64,000 nucleotides of DNA from Sclerodactyla briareus (lineage: Eukaryota; Echinodermata; Holothuroidea; Dendrochirotida; Sclerodactylidae), in NCBI GenBank assembly GCA_026419785.1, contig JAODTK010000034.1, forward strand, positions 124,001 through 188,000. Reading direction: 5' to 3'. Of the stretch, positions 23,500 to 35,500 are shown in pieces. How positions within the stretch are numbered: the first letter of the stretch is position 1; every line of letters begins with the position of its first letter. The notes beneath the pieces were generated by a model, which saw nothing but the letters and a program-made list of their open reading frames with translations, was not told where the DNA came from and made no database searches. The position numbers and the translations under genes are program-made.

Positions 23500-26276
23500 C
23501 AGGGACGTAGCTAGGGCCATATGATCAGGGGGGTGGGGGGGGGGGGGGGTTGAGAATTGAAAAAAAATCCAACTGCTAGATTCATTCTTTCCAACTCACC
23601 CCACCCCCTATACTGAAAGGAGCATTTTTTGTTGGCGTTCTCCGGTTTTTGTCATTGGGGGGCTCTCTGTTTTTATTTTAAGTTTTTGTAAAACTTGTGA
23701 AAATGGATCAACCAACGGACCGAGAGTTCACAGATGTGGAGTTCACTGAGTGATTCGATGAGGCCATCTCATCTGAGAACTGTTTTCGGGATGACGGTGG
23801 ACTCTCTATGCCCCCAAAGAGTTGCTATGTTATAGTGCATTCAGAATGGCCTATTGGCACTCTCGGTAATTTGGAAGTTGGGGAGGGTATGGGCTGCTGG
23901 TTCGCCACAGCTCACGACTGACACAGAGCACTGGCAACAGTACCGAGTCTCAAAGTTAACGTCGTGGCGTAGAACGTAATTTTGAGCGGAGTGCTGCAGT
24001 GTTTGATAATGGTCTGGGGGCGGGGTCCTAAAAGGGGAGGGGGTGCCCCCCCCCCCCCCACCCCCCCCTTCCCTTTGCCAAAATTTGTGCATTTCCGGTG
24101 ACCTTGATGCGATTTGTGCAGTATAGCACTCCAAAATTCTCCACTTTCATTCTAGAATAATTTCGTATTTTCAACGTGTCCTAGATGCGCTTTGGTTCTC
24201 TCTGCCAAATCGAATCGAGGGCCAGCCAATTAGTTCTAGTACATTTAGATTTTCCACTTTTCAGAGGACCCGCCGATGCCCCCCCTTCTCTTCTCTTCTC
24301 CCACTCTAGAGAATTTTTTGCATTTCAGGTGGCCTTAGATGTAGTCTGATGCCCCATGGCCCTCCTGAACATACACTTTCCCTTCCATCAATTATTTTCA
24401 CGTCGTAGAATGCGAACTTGCTATACTCAGGGATCTAGTGATTTTTTCTTTCTGCAAAATTTTACTGGGAACTCCATGGGCATTAAGTAAGGCTCTTTTA
24501 CTGGGGGTGGTGTAATTCTTACCTGACCAAAGTCGGACCGCCCACATGGGCATACGGGAGGGCCGGCAAACTTTGCCCGAATTTTGAATGGGTACTGTGG
24601 CGCCGCCCCATTAGAGCGTTTTTTCATTCAGGCCATTCTCTCATAAATGTTGGAAGTCAGAGTCCAGTGGCGGGGGGGTCCGTCCAGACTTTTCAACTGG
24701 GGCATAGGGAGGCAGAAACTTTCTAGTGGGCCACAAGAATACTATCCACGCGTAGCGCCACTGCTGGTTGGCGCGCGCGCCCAAGAATTAATTTTAAGTT
24801 TATACGCAAAGCCCCCATATGTGCGTTTTGCTTATATTCAATTTTTGGGGTCAAAATTTTTTTATTCGGTGGAAAATTTGAACATTTTGTCAGACCTCGG
24901 TTTCTAAATCGCTGCCCCGACGTTAATGCTACAACAGTTTGTTGCTCCTTACTAGGTTTACCAGTGCAACCCTAAGCGCGTATAATATATATATTATTTT
25001 CTTTTTTTTTTTTTTTGGGGGGGGGGTTCCCCGACAACATCTGAAAACGAATCTCGTAAGGTCCGCGTCATCACTGACTATCCGCACGCTGTTTGTATGT
25101 TTCACACAAAGCTTTTTCCGTATTAGTTGTACGCGAAGCTAATCCCTACCCTATCTCTAATCATAACAATTATCACAATTGATTGTCATACAATCAGTAG
25201 CGTCACCAGACTTTTCAACTGGGGGGGGGGGGCAAAAGGGGGCATCGACCTTTTGTGGGGCACAAGCATACCACCTACGGCGAGCGCACAAGAATTCTTT
25301 CTTCTTCTTCTTTCCTGGGTTTTCCCGACACATCTGGAAAAAAGATTGCACCAGAAAATTTGGGACAGTTAGCTAGCTCAGTAGCAATACAGTTACCTGA
25401 GAAACATTCGTTGAAATCGAAGCAGTCTTGAATAGCCTAAGCTACTCTCAGTTTCAACTACCGCTCGTGTCGAGGTAGGAGAAACTGACGAAGGGCTGAT
25501 GGGCTCCGAAAAAACAAAAAAAAGTTGACTGTAGTTTTCAGGTCAATGAGATGTTGGTTGTATAATTTCAGTATTTAACCTTACAGATATGCATGAGTCA
25601 GGGCCATTGAGGTGGAAATTTCTATAGAGTGTGCGGAGATGACGGGTAATCCACGGGACAGAATCCACTTCTAGTACACGCGCGATTTTCACTTTCTATC
25701 GCATTCGAAGCGAATTTGGCACAATCCTGCCTTCTCGTGTATTTCCGTTGTTTGTGTTTTGCCGGATCTATTTCAAATTGGTCGTCGAATACTCTGAACT
25801 ACAGATAATATTCTTTCGAAAATCACAATCTCTTGGGGGGGGGGAGCGCACGGGGGGGAAAAAGTGTTCGAAGGGGCACGTGCCTCTGCCCCCCTCCCCT
25901 GGCGGACATTTGCATACAATACCGACAGCCAATCACTGTAGTCGTTGTAAATATGCGTGTTAGTTGAAGGAAAAAGTCCCACTAATGCGCGCGAGCGCGC
26001 AAAATTTTCCACATTATCTGGATTTTGATAAAAAAAATATTACAATTCTTTGTTGTAATTTTAATCAACCGTTTTTAAATTAATAAGAAATATTCCTTTT
26101 GATTTGAGTTAGAGATTAACAAGTTGCTGGGCCTCGGACCTCAGTCGTAAAATATACAATCTTGCGATCTGTCAGAAATTCCAACTGGATATTCGAAATT
26201 CCATCTGCCTCTGTCCATTTGGGGAGGGGGGTGGGGTGGCGACCCCCCCCCCCCCCCCCCGCTCGCGACGTCCCTG
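23500..26276. mobile_element. Nested hAT-like element with 8-bp target duplication
   Basis: The left terminus CAGGGACGTAGCTAGGG begins at 23500. The right terminus, read on the minus strand from 26276, is CAGGGACGTCGCGAGCGGG. The flanking octamers are CTCCCTGC on the left (23492-23499) and CTTCCTGC on the right (26277-26284), identical except for one transition. An 8-bp target duplication with CAGGG-type ends is diagnostic of hAT transposons. Length is 2777 bases. No transposase is visible. Both ends adjoin G/C homopolymers, as in many non-autonomous hAT families. It therefore inserted after the outer 22468-27161 element. Confidence 0.8.
24665..25310 (+). repeat. Two related hAT-end-like units
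   Basis: A unit CAGTGGCG, then CCAGACTTTTCAACTGGGG, a G/A-rich stretch, GGGCCACAAGAATACTA, and a closing CAAGAATT starts at 24665. A related unit CAGTAGCGTCACCAGAC, TTTTCAACTGGGGGGG, GGGGCACAAGCATACCA, and CACAAGAATTCTTT starts at 25195. CAGTGGCG-type starts are typical hAT ends. The first unit also has GCGCCACTG at 24755-24763, which could be its inverted right end, but no 8-bp flanking duplication is seen. They are likely remnants of further elements. Confidence 0.55.
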
Positions 26277-29200
26277 CTTCCTGCAATCCTGATGAGGGGA
26301 GTGGTCTGTAAGACTATTTTCTTGGTCCGGTACGGGTCAACTGAGGGTGGCGCGAATTGTAATGAATAAACGCAGATCATTCCTTCAGAGTGTTCTTGAG
26401 ACTATACATTCGGTGGAGGGGGTTTGTAAAACAACAAAATCTGTACCCACCGTCAACAGCCGACGGTTGCCCGAATTGTACGGACTAAGCATTGATCAGT
26501 TCCTTCAGAAAGGTTTCTTGAAATAACAGATTCGGGAATTCATTGACGAGTTTAGGTTGGTTGCATGCTTACTGCCCTATACCCCAGAAGTGCCGTTTTC
26601 GTGCGCTGCAATCTGGGGGTCTGTAAAACTGCAAATTCCCCTTGTTCGCTACAACTCATTGTGGCGCTCCGCTTAATTGTGCTACCCGCATATGTCCCCG
26701 CAATATTCAACACAGATCGCCGCCCCGATCATAACCAACTGAAAGACAATAAAAGTAATTATATCAAGTGATAATATGAAAAGCAGACACTCCCTTCCCT
26801 TATACCCTCACTGACGGCGGTCCATAATGGGGACCCCGAGTTAACTTTTTCCCCTTGCACCTGAAACCTGGCTATAACGCCCGCTGTTCACTGTTATTTT
26901 GCTTTTGCTCAGGGTCGCCCTTGTCTCGTGCTGCTAATTAACAAATTAGGGGTACCGTTACCGCGGTACATAAGGTTGTACTGTACGTCTAATCGGAATC
27001 ACGCTATTCGCTTGAACACCAAAAAAAAAGTATAAAAGTGCAAAGAAAAAAATCTGAAAAAAAAATGGCCGAAAATAGAGGTTTTCCCTGTCGTTGGGTG
27101 GGTGAGGTCTTTGTCAGGAAAGCTCAGCACACCCAGTATGAAAATCGTTCGCAGGGGCCTGAGAATATTATATATCATGAGATTTTCGGATGCGCATTGT
27201 ATGTCTTAGACTATATAAAAAGCACTGTCTCTCTGAAAGTGTGCCGCTGTGTAACATCGTTTTGATTTTAACGGCGAGTCTTCTCTGGACTGATAGCAAG
27301 GAGGTCCAATTGCGGCAATCAAGTTGTGGAAAAATCTTTAATGAGCTGTGAATGCTTTGCAAAAACATATATAGGCTCCATAGCGACAAATTTCACCAAA
27401 ATCATTTCGAACGAGCACTGCCAGGCAAAACGACTACGTATGCAAAATATGACTACATCCACCTACAGCACTCCCACTGCGGTTTTCTTCTTTAGGGTTT
27501 GTGGAGAACCACAGGAGATCGTACAATTTTCTGTTTACCTCACAACTTTGTGAATATGTAAAACATTCCGGCTGAGTATGCCTCCGGGAACAATTGTGCG
27601 CAACCACTGAAAGTCGGGTCATGATCCTCCTCCAAACGTTTGAGGAAGTCTCATACAGAACATATACTGCTAGTGGTTTTGCTTTCGTCGAGGAACCCAA
27701 CTACAAACACGGAAGCTTGTTGTTTTGGTAACTCAAGTTTTTTCTCCTACTCTAACCTCAAACTCTACTTCTCCCTATCCCTCCGTCATTATCCACAATA
27801 TCGGAAATTGTTGTACTGAATAATGGGATGTCATAAATATCAAAGCAAAGTCAATTGGATCTGTTGAATTGTTCAGTCACATGCCTTCTGAGCAAGATCT
27901 TACAGTATTTCAAGTGATTTGGCAGGTATTACCTATAATCGATCGGTATTTCCCCACTCTCACAACACCAAATCAAGTACTTTCCGGCTTCCCCACATGG
28001 TGCCAAATTAACAACTAAGATGGATTCGCTAAGATGGATTCGCTAATCTCATCTACCAAACTGTTTACTTTCATAACCCATAACCTGTTATTTCTCCAGG
28101 ACGACTGAAGGCTACAATGAACGACTTGGATATCAAACAGTCGAACAGTAGTTCACTACCCAAGTCTTGAAACTATGCTACGTGACTGACAAGCGACCAT
28201 GGAGGTCCAGATTTATACCCGTGTTATAGCTACCTTTGTCCATTGTCCTTAATGTTACGCTTCTCTCATTGTAGACCAACAACCTGTCGCGCTAGGTCAT
28301 ACTAGGTCAAATGTCTTTTCCAGTTCAAATAATTTGCTATGGCATGACACCCTATTTTAAACTCTTAGTCTCCTGACTGCAGGTTAGCCATTTGTTGATT
28401 TGCTTGAACAGCGCATTATGAAAATCAATTTGAAAAAGAGAGAAGGGCCAAGAGCTCTGTCACCTAAACCAGAATCTTAGGCAAGACAGAACTAGAAATG
28501 ACGTAAAATTAGCTGCGTCAGCCCTCGCATGGGCAAAGGGCCAAAACCTGGCAGCGCGTGAACCCGTTACTTTGACGAGCTTTAAAGTGAAAATGTAGGC
28601 AGACATTGTCTGGTAGAATTTATGTGGTTGTTTTGACGGCATGTCTTCGACAACAATGAAGCTAGCTACTTTGTGAAGGGCTGTTGATGTGAGGGAATTA
28701 TACCTATAACTTACCCAGCTTACACGGGTATAATTAATACTTCCACTGAATAACGAAGCAGGCACACTCATTCTTCTTTTCCAAAAAGTCGATATATACA
28801 CCCCTACGAATCTCAAAACTACGTGACATCCAGGGCGGAGCTAAATTTTTGAAATGCCTTAACCAAAGAAAACAGATTCAGCACATCCAGTAGCCGCTCT
28901 TCATGATTCAATTGCCGACGCATAACCTGATATTGTAAATATATGAAACGTTGGCAGGTCAAGGATTTCCCTCATTAAGTTATTAAATATTCATTCACAC
29001 ACACGCGCACACACACACAAATATGAATTGGAAGTTACTGATGAGGTCAAAGCAAATATTTGATAATAGTAATAGGAGTTAAAAGAATAATATTATCTTC
29101 ATAATGATAGTATCTCGGCATTCCAGCACTTTCTGTAATTCATCAACAATCGCTCAAAGACGCTCCACGTCCTGCATTCATTATTGTCTCAACATTCATA

Positions 29201-32200
29201 TATAGCTCGGTCAATGCGAGGGTAGCCGCGCTGTCCAAAAGTAGAACTTTCGTTTGGGGAACATGTCAATAGTTTTCATCATCACAAACCTTTCACTTTA
29301 ACTGTTAAAAATGTAACCTAATGAAACAGAAATGGCACGAAGTCGGTAATTCCCTGGTATATACGAGCAGTATTCACACCCGTCACGAAACACCAAATTA
29401 ATAGGCGAAATCAACACGATCTTGCAGAGTTTATTGTCATTCCTCCACGCCCGCCTGCACGAAATTTTGTTGAGGTGAGCGACTGTTGGAGATTGGAAAT
29501 ATCATCATGCTTTGTTTCCTTCTGTAATAAAACCACAACTACCCGAGCCACATGGAGAAGTCATTGAAGCTGGAAAGTAATATAGTGGCTGTATAATGTC
29601 TTCCTAAATATAAATATCGTTAACAAGAGGCAATTGCCGGGCGGAGTTGGCCAAGATATCATCGACAGCCTCATGGAATTATTTGATAATCTAACTGTTT
29701 GACTATTCTGGACCAATTGGCATTACAAATCTAGAAAGTGTTTTGGTCAATAATTTTCGGAAACTGACCGAAACTTTTCCCCCAGTTTCCATCGAATAAT
29801 TTGTACTCAATCTCCCGAGAAAACAATGTTTCGCTACTTCGTAATGAAACCTGGATCGATATGGTACTCAGCAACTTATAAATAATTCGAAGCATTTTTT
29901 GAAACGCGACAAGCCAATACAATACAAGACAAGACAATACCTCCTTCACACAATTTATATCATCGGGTGAGGTATCAAATTGTTACAATACGATCAGAAA
30001 AATCACGAAAATACTGCATTTGTTCAAGTTGGGGCGGGGCGTTGTCTCTAAGGTAACTGATATAATTTAATGCTTTGTGAATCTGTATCTGTTGCACGAT
30101 TGGCCATTTCATTCACCAAATAAATTTGTCACAATCCAACAATCACAAGAGTGAAGTTTAACCCGGTTTAACCTTGCAACTATCGCAGTTTTCTCCATGG
30201 ATGGGTAAATAGACCAGGCAAGCTGAATAGAGTCCAGTGGGAGGGAGTTAGGGGATTGCCACAGTGTCTGGTAGCAATTACGAATACGGTGACCTCAAAT
30301 TACTAGAATGAGCGAATTGATTAGAGGTGTCGATTCTGTTGTCTTAGTTGCTTTGCCATGTTACGGCGATAGTGAGTAAGTTTTAACAACATGGGTTCCG
30401 TACCTACCACTATCGCGGAATAGTGACCGTTCTAAGATTATTAATATTCCAATCAACATCATCACTCCACCAAGCGTTGAATATAATCAAGTTTTAATCA
30501 AGAGTATTGGGACGCTAGCTCCCAATCGTTAACATTTCGATTTTAATCAATCCAATACATAAATTTTAATATCTGCCTCCAATGCGAACACGATCTCGCT
30601 TATGACATCCTTGGTTTCACCTAGTTCCTAATTTCCTCTCATGTACAGGTAGACGTTCGGCTTCGCTTTTCGATGACCTACTTTCGCTACTGAGCCTTTT
30701 ACCTCTGTTAGTCCTCTACAAATATCGTCTCCTATATTACAACTACAGTTTACATTTCAGAACTGTCGTGATATGCTGTAATTATTTGGAGCATAATCGA
30801 TAGCGCCTAATGGCCTGTTTACCTTCCATCAGCGTTTCAAATTTCCTCAAGCTATTTGCGGACTCGTTGATCAGTGACTGGGTTAAACTTTTGAATCGTC
30901 TAACCGTTAGTTTCAAAATTGTTTCCTACACTGATATGATTGTGTTGATTGAATCCCAGCCGAATAGATCATCACTGCGTTGGACAAAGCATATCACGAC
31001 ATTACTCTTAGTAAACTCTACTCGATTGGGAGGAGAGACGATGCTTACAGATCGTTGGCGGACGTAGGTCTTTCTTGAACATCATGTTAGATATGCAAAG
31101 TCCAACGCGCGCAATTATATGCAAGCTCCTGCATGTTCTTAGCATTTACAGGTGTGACTCTTCGTTAGAAACTGACGGGGGTGGTGATCTGACTAATCTC
31201 ACCACAGTGACAATGGAAAATGACCTTTTTTTAGCAACGTCGGCTAAGCGGGATATCCGTATTAATCTTCTAAGGTATGTGACGATGCAGTTTATATATT
31301 GGTCATTCAATGACGCTGCCAATGCTCGTTTAGTAACATACATCATCACCGGCTTTATAATATCAGTGTAGATAGGTCACTTTTCAACATGAACGAAGTG
31401 AATTGGCTGAGGAAGCGACTGTTTGTGTTTCCAAGTAATGTTCTATTTAGTTGTACCGTCATTCCTCCTCGTTTGTGCTTAGTCCATGATTAAGCCTGGT
31501 CCACCAATTGGAATGCTTACACTATTGTTTAATACAGTCGTAAGAACGCACGATACATTATCACTGTTCAATAAGCGATTATACTTTTTTGCTGCTAATG
31601 GTTCATCTGGTGGCAGCAGTGGGAATCTTATCCACATTATGGAAGTTGTGTTATTTGATACAGCACTGGATCACGTTTCTGGGAGTCATATACGCTGCTT
31701 GCTTTTCACTATTACGAAACTGGGGTCACGATGGTCCACTTATACACCATTCTGATTTATAATTTCCCCCCATGTATGGATTGGCGATTTCTTACTAGCC
31801 CAGTGTGTCGGGGCCTCACGTCTTTCACGCGTCGACCCTCACACTTGCGCACATCAGGTTTGTTTTGATACTGGTGTCTGTCTGTATGGTCATTATCGTA
31901 TTATGGTCATTCTTTCATTTATATATTCGGACAGGCTTACTTGTTTTCCTCAACTGGTACAACTGATATACCTCATTTGCGATTTCTGTGGCTCTCTGGG
32001 CTGCGATGTTGCCAGATATTACGCGTACGCCTCCAATAGCCACACGGGATCGTTCGCTGATGAAATAACACAACCATACCCTCTTTCTGCTGGAGCGTCA
32101 CCGCTTTTATTCCTTTGCTGGAAACAGAACGAATTTTTGCGGTCATGCATTGTGTGTTTGTGAGCGTATGTGTGACGCTTATCTTTTGGAAACGATATCT

Positions 32201-32319
32201 AAAGAACGCAAGCATCCATGAAGTTCCAAACTGGACCCGTAGGTTACAGTTATTAGGAGGATATGAATGACCCATTTGTTTCGAAGTCAAACTGAGGACG
32301 AGAGAAGGTAAAATCTAGA

Positions 32320-32560
32320 AAAATTCCCAAGCACAATAGCTGTACAACGAAATCACATAGATAGCTCATACCTGACAAGGGGGGTTCCTATGTGGAGTAG
32401 ATGAACCCTATTGTTTGAGTGTCAGGTCTAAGGTCACTGAAGGTCCACAGGGGTCAACGTTTGAAATGCTTGTTGCACAATAGCTGTGCAACGATGTCGA
32501 GACCTCATACCTGGCGCGAAGTAGATGGAGTCGATGATTCTTATCGTTTTAGATGGAATT
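32320..32560 (+). repeat. Degenerate satellite family (copy B site)
   Basis: Units with AATAGCTGTACAACGAAATC, TAGATAGCTCATAC, GGGGGGTTCC, GTGGAGTAGATGAACCC and GGTCTAAGGTCAC match 18660-18960. A second, shorter unit starts near 32478. Confidence 0.65.
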
Positions 32561-35500
32561 GAAAGTCATCCAAGGTCTGTCTACGCGAATGTATTCCCAT
32601 TATGAAGGCATGAGCCAAACAAACTTCTTTCCAGCCGTTTAGAGACGCGGCAATGGTATCACTGGGCTCTTGAGTTCTTGTTCCTTGTTGCCCCAGTAGC
32701 TGGTTTCTCACTAGGTGACAATGGGGCGAAGGGACTTGGGCATACCTTGTTGATCTGGACAAACGTCGAACCTCCATGGTCATGTTTCATTGTCTCTCCA
32801 GTTCTTCGTGATGTAACTCGTTGAAAGGAATATCTGACAGCATCATGGGAGTTAAACCAGTATCTTCTGGTTCTCAATACATGCTCGTACTGATCACTGC
32901 TGAGATTGGTTGTAATCACTGAGGGACTGCTAGCCATAGAAACTGAGAGGAATCAATATAGCATTTGATATTCGACCTCACATTTCTCATCGGAGGATAC
33001 ACCTCGACAATATCGACGAGAGAAGCAGCCTCTGTTTCACGGATACATTTGAAGTATTGAGTATTGGAGTTTGAATAGCTAATATCGTGATACCAACCAA
33101 CGTTTTCTAGGCAAACATTGACCGAACGCGAGAAAATGAAATTACTTTTCGACAGTTTCTCTGCCATCTGTTCGTCAAGATAGTTCCGTAATGGACCTTA
33201 TTTGGACGGGAATCCAAGCAGCTCGGCAGTTGTTAATAATACGTATGTCCATGGACAGCTTCTCAACGAGCAGAGCCTCAGAACTGAACAGGAGTTGAAA
33301 GGATTGTTCACATGTTTTAAGCGTTGATTTGTGACAAGTGGAACGGATCTGAATCGAGAAGTAATATGTACTATCTCGGTTTTGAATACAGCTTCGTTTA
33401 TTTTAATTTTGATTCGAGTGCCTGGACACATGGTTCAAGAACAGATGGTTAAGCCGCGCGATCAAGGGAAGTTAAATCTGAATATCATCAGCTTATATCA
33501 TTCAACTCACAAAGACGATGTGTACAAAACCTTGCAGAGCATACCACGCGAAGGGACATGGTGGGAAGACTCATATTATTTAGGCGTTTTTTTTTTTTTT
33601 TTTTTTTTTGGTACGACGCATGTTCCGATTGCATCGGGCTAATATTACCAGTGTTTGCATTAAAAACAAGTAAGCTAAGTTACCTATTCGAATGACACGA
33701 AAGTAAGCCTCGGGGACCTTTCAGCTCAGACCGTCCGGGTGTCGCTTAGATAAGGATCATAATAAAACAGACATAAAAAGGATAAACAGGCGATGTATCA
33801 TACTCCTAGTGAAGAGGCCCCAGTGAACTACCATAAATATATGTAGAATTTTATGTTCATTAGCACTCGAATAGTGGTATACAAACTGTTGGGAATATCG
33901 GATCGATGCGTCGATATTCTGACAGCAAATTGCTATATTGGAAGATGAAAGTGAAAAAAAAAAGTGAAAATGAGCAGATGCAAGCTTCAAAATCACCTGT
34001 TTTCCGCTTAAAGGTTCTCTCTTCTTCGTTTCGATTAGGACTTCTTCATCTCTTAGGTAGAAATAATTGACGATCCAGTGGTTATTCAATAGTTCAAATA
34101 ACGACGGTTAAGTTTGTGGGTTTTTTCGTGTTTGTTTTTTAGTTAGAAGCGCAGATGCTTACTGTCTTGGTCATACCTCGCTCTAATCTTCACCCCGAAT
34201 GTCTAATCACGTATATCCGAACAATTAGTAGAATTATTTATATTATAACAACAAACACAAAAAGTCACGTGATTGAATTTCATTTTATTTTATTTCCACG
34301 AGTTAGGGAGACAAACAGGGTTCATCATGTACCCTGGCCGTATTGATCCGACCACTTTCTCGAAACCTGGAGGGGCGGAGGATTGTGACTGATCACAGCC
34401 AGGCCGACGAGACGCATTGTAAATATTCCGGAGCATACCCCAAACCCATGCATGCACAAAGTATTACTGTGGAACAACGAATTGGAAGACCAAGACCTCG
34501 CCTATCGATACATGTCCCTAGAAGGTTTTGCATTTAGCGGTCACATTCTATCTTGCTCATGGATTGTATTTATACAATTCAGATGCAGTCTCGATACCGC
34601 GGGGAGGCCCAGGTGTAATCCCTTTTTCAACTAAAGCGTCTTAGGAAGTAGAACCAACTGTCATGGTTATGAAGCTGAAGAAAGTATAAGAATGCAAAGG
34701 GGGTCAGGCACTCTGATCCCAAGAACAAGCATGTAAATGTTCCCAGATGCGAAATTGCACCCTTCAATCGCTCGAGAGGTGTGATTGTCCTCCGTACAGT
34801 TTAAGTGGTTATAAACAGTCAAATCAGGATAACTATACTAACTAAAGTATAGTGCTAATGAAGCTTAGCCCGCCGCGGGAGTTACGAAGATAAAACGATT
34901 AATACCGTATTGTCTTAGCAGGGTAATAGGCTCATGACACGAATACAAAATCGACATTAACTGCATTCATGGCGGATCGCGATTGTCTCCGGCTCCGATG
35001 TGTCCCTCACTACCCAGATTTACGACGAACGGAGAAATAAGCGACAAATGTGATACCGCATATGTTCCAAAGAACATTGAGGAAAGACGCCGTCATCTCA
35101 GAGTTACATGTTTATCAATATTGTTAATACAATTTATGGTATGCGTCACCGCCGATTAAAAAAAGATATGTATATATCATTAGATTGTTCGGATGAGCAT
35201 TGTATGTATGTTCAAGAATATATAAAGGCCCCAATTTTACCTGTCGCTCTGGAAGGATGTCGCTATCTAACATCGCTTGATTTAGAGCGACAAGGCCTAC
35301 TCTGAGATGATGGCAATGAGGGTGATCAGTCCAAGTTGTGTCACATGGGAGGCATACGCTCACTGGAGGGGTACGGTCGACTTACAGTTGTTTTGCAAAT
35401 ACTGAGCAGCTGAACATACATTCTAGATGTATAGAACGCTGAAGGGCGGCGGAGGAATAATATATTAATGAAAATCTAAAACGAATGGGGATGGGATTTC

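Larger units (their letters stand above)
22468..27161. mobile_element. 4.7-kb DNA transposon with 14-bp terminal inverted repeats, interrupting copy A
   Basis: The left end starts CAGGCCCCTGCGAA at 22468. The right end is TTCGCAGGGGCCTG, finishing at 27161, a perfect 14-bp inverted repeat. Duplication copy B is continuous at the equivalent point (about 35165), an empty site. Left flank AAGAGATA and right flank AGAATATT may be a degraded target duplication; copy B has AAGATATG there. CAG...CTG termini suggest a hAT-like superfamily, but no transposase ORF is recognisable. The interior is dominated by G- or C-runs and a second inserted element (23500-26276). It is probably non-autonomous or decayed. 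Confidence 0.8.
17655..31735 (+). repeat. Copy A of an ancient direct segmental duplication
   Basis: This segment aligns collinearly with 31836-40670. Anchor pairs, A then B: GGTTTGTTCTAATACTGGTG 17679 / GGTTTGTTTTGATACTGGTG 31858; GTTGCCAGATGTTATGC about 17922 / GTTGCCAGATATTACGC about 32010; TTCGACCTTACATTTCACAT about 19280 / TTCGACCTCACATTTCTCAT about 32973; GTGATACCGCATATGTTC about 22345 / about 35050; CAGCCCTCGCATGGG about 28517 / about 36582; a CATCTGGTGGCA word about 31604 / about 40555. Divergence is substantial, with many indels. Copy A is longer mainly because of the transposon at 22468-27161 and a unique block at about 20235-21040. ORFs inside (for example 28460-28816 minus) are not conserved as frames in copy B. 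Confidence 0.85.

Noticed and set aside
24665..24763. A complete 99-base hAT MITE (CAGTGGCG...CGCCACTG)
   Set aside because: The ends match, but the flanking octamers (TCAGAGTC and CTGGTTGG) are not a target duplication. It was kept only as a hAT-end-like unit.
28460..28816. 118-codon minus-strand open frame
   Set aside because: It lies in duplication copy A, and the equivalent part of copy B (about 36540-36850) has no matching frame. No domain is present.
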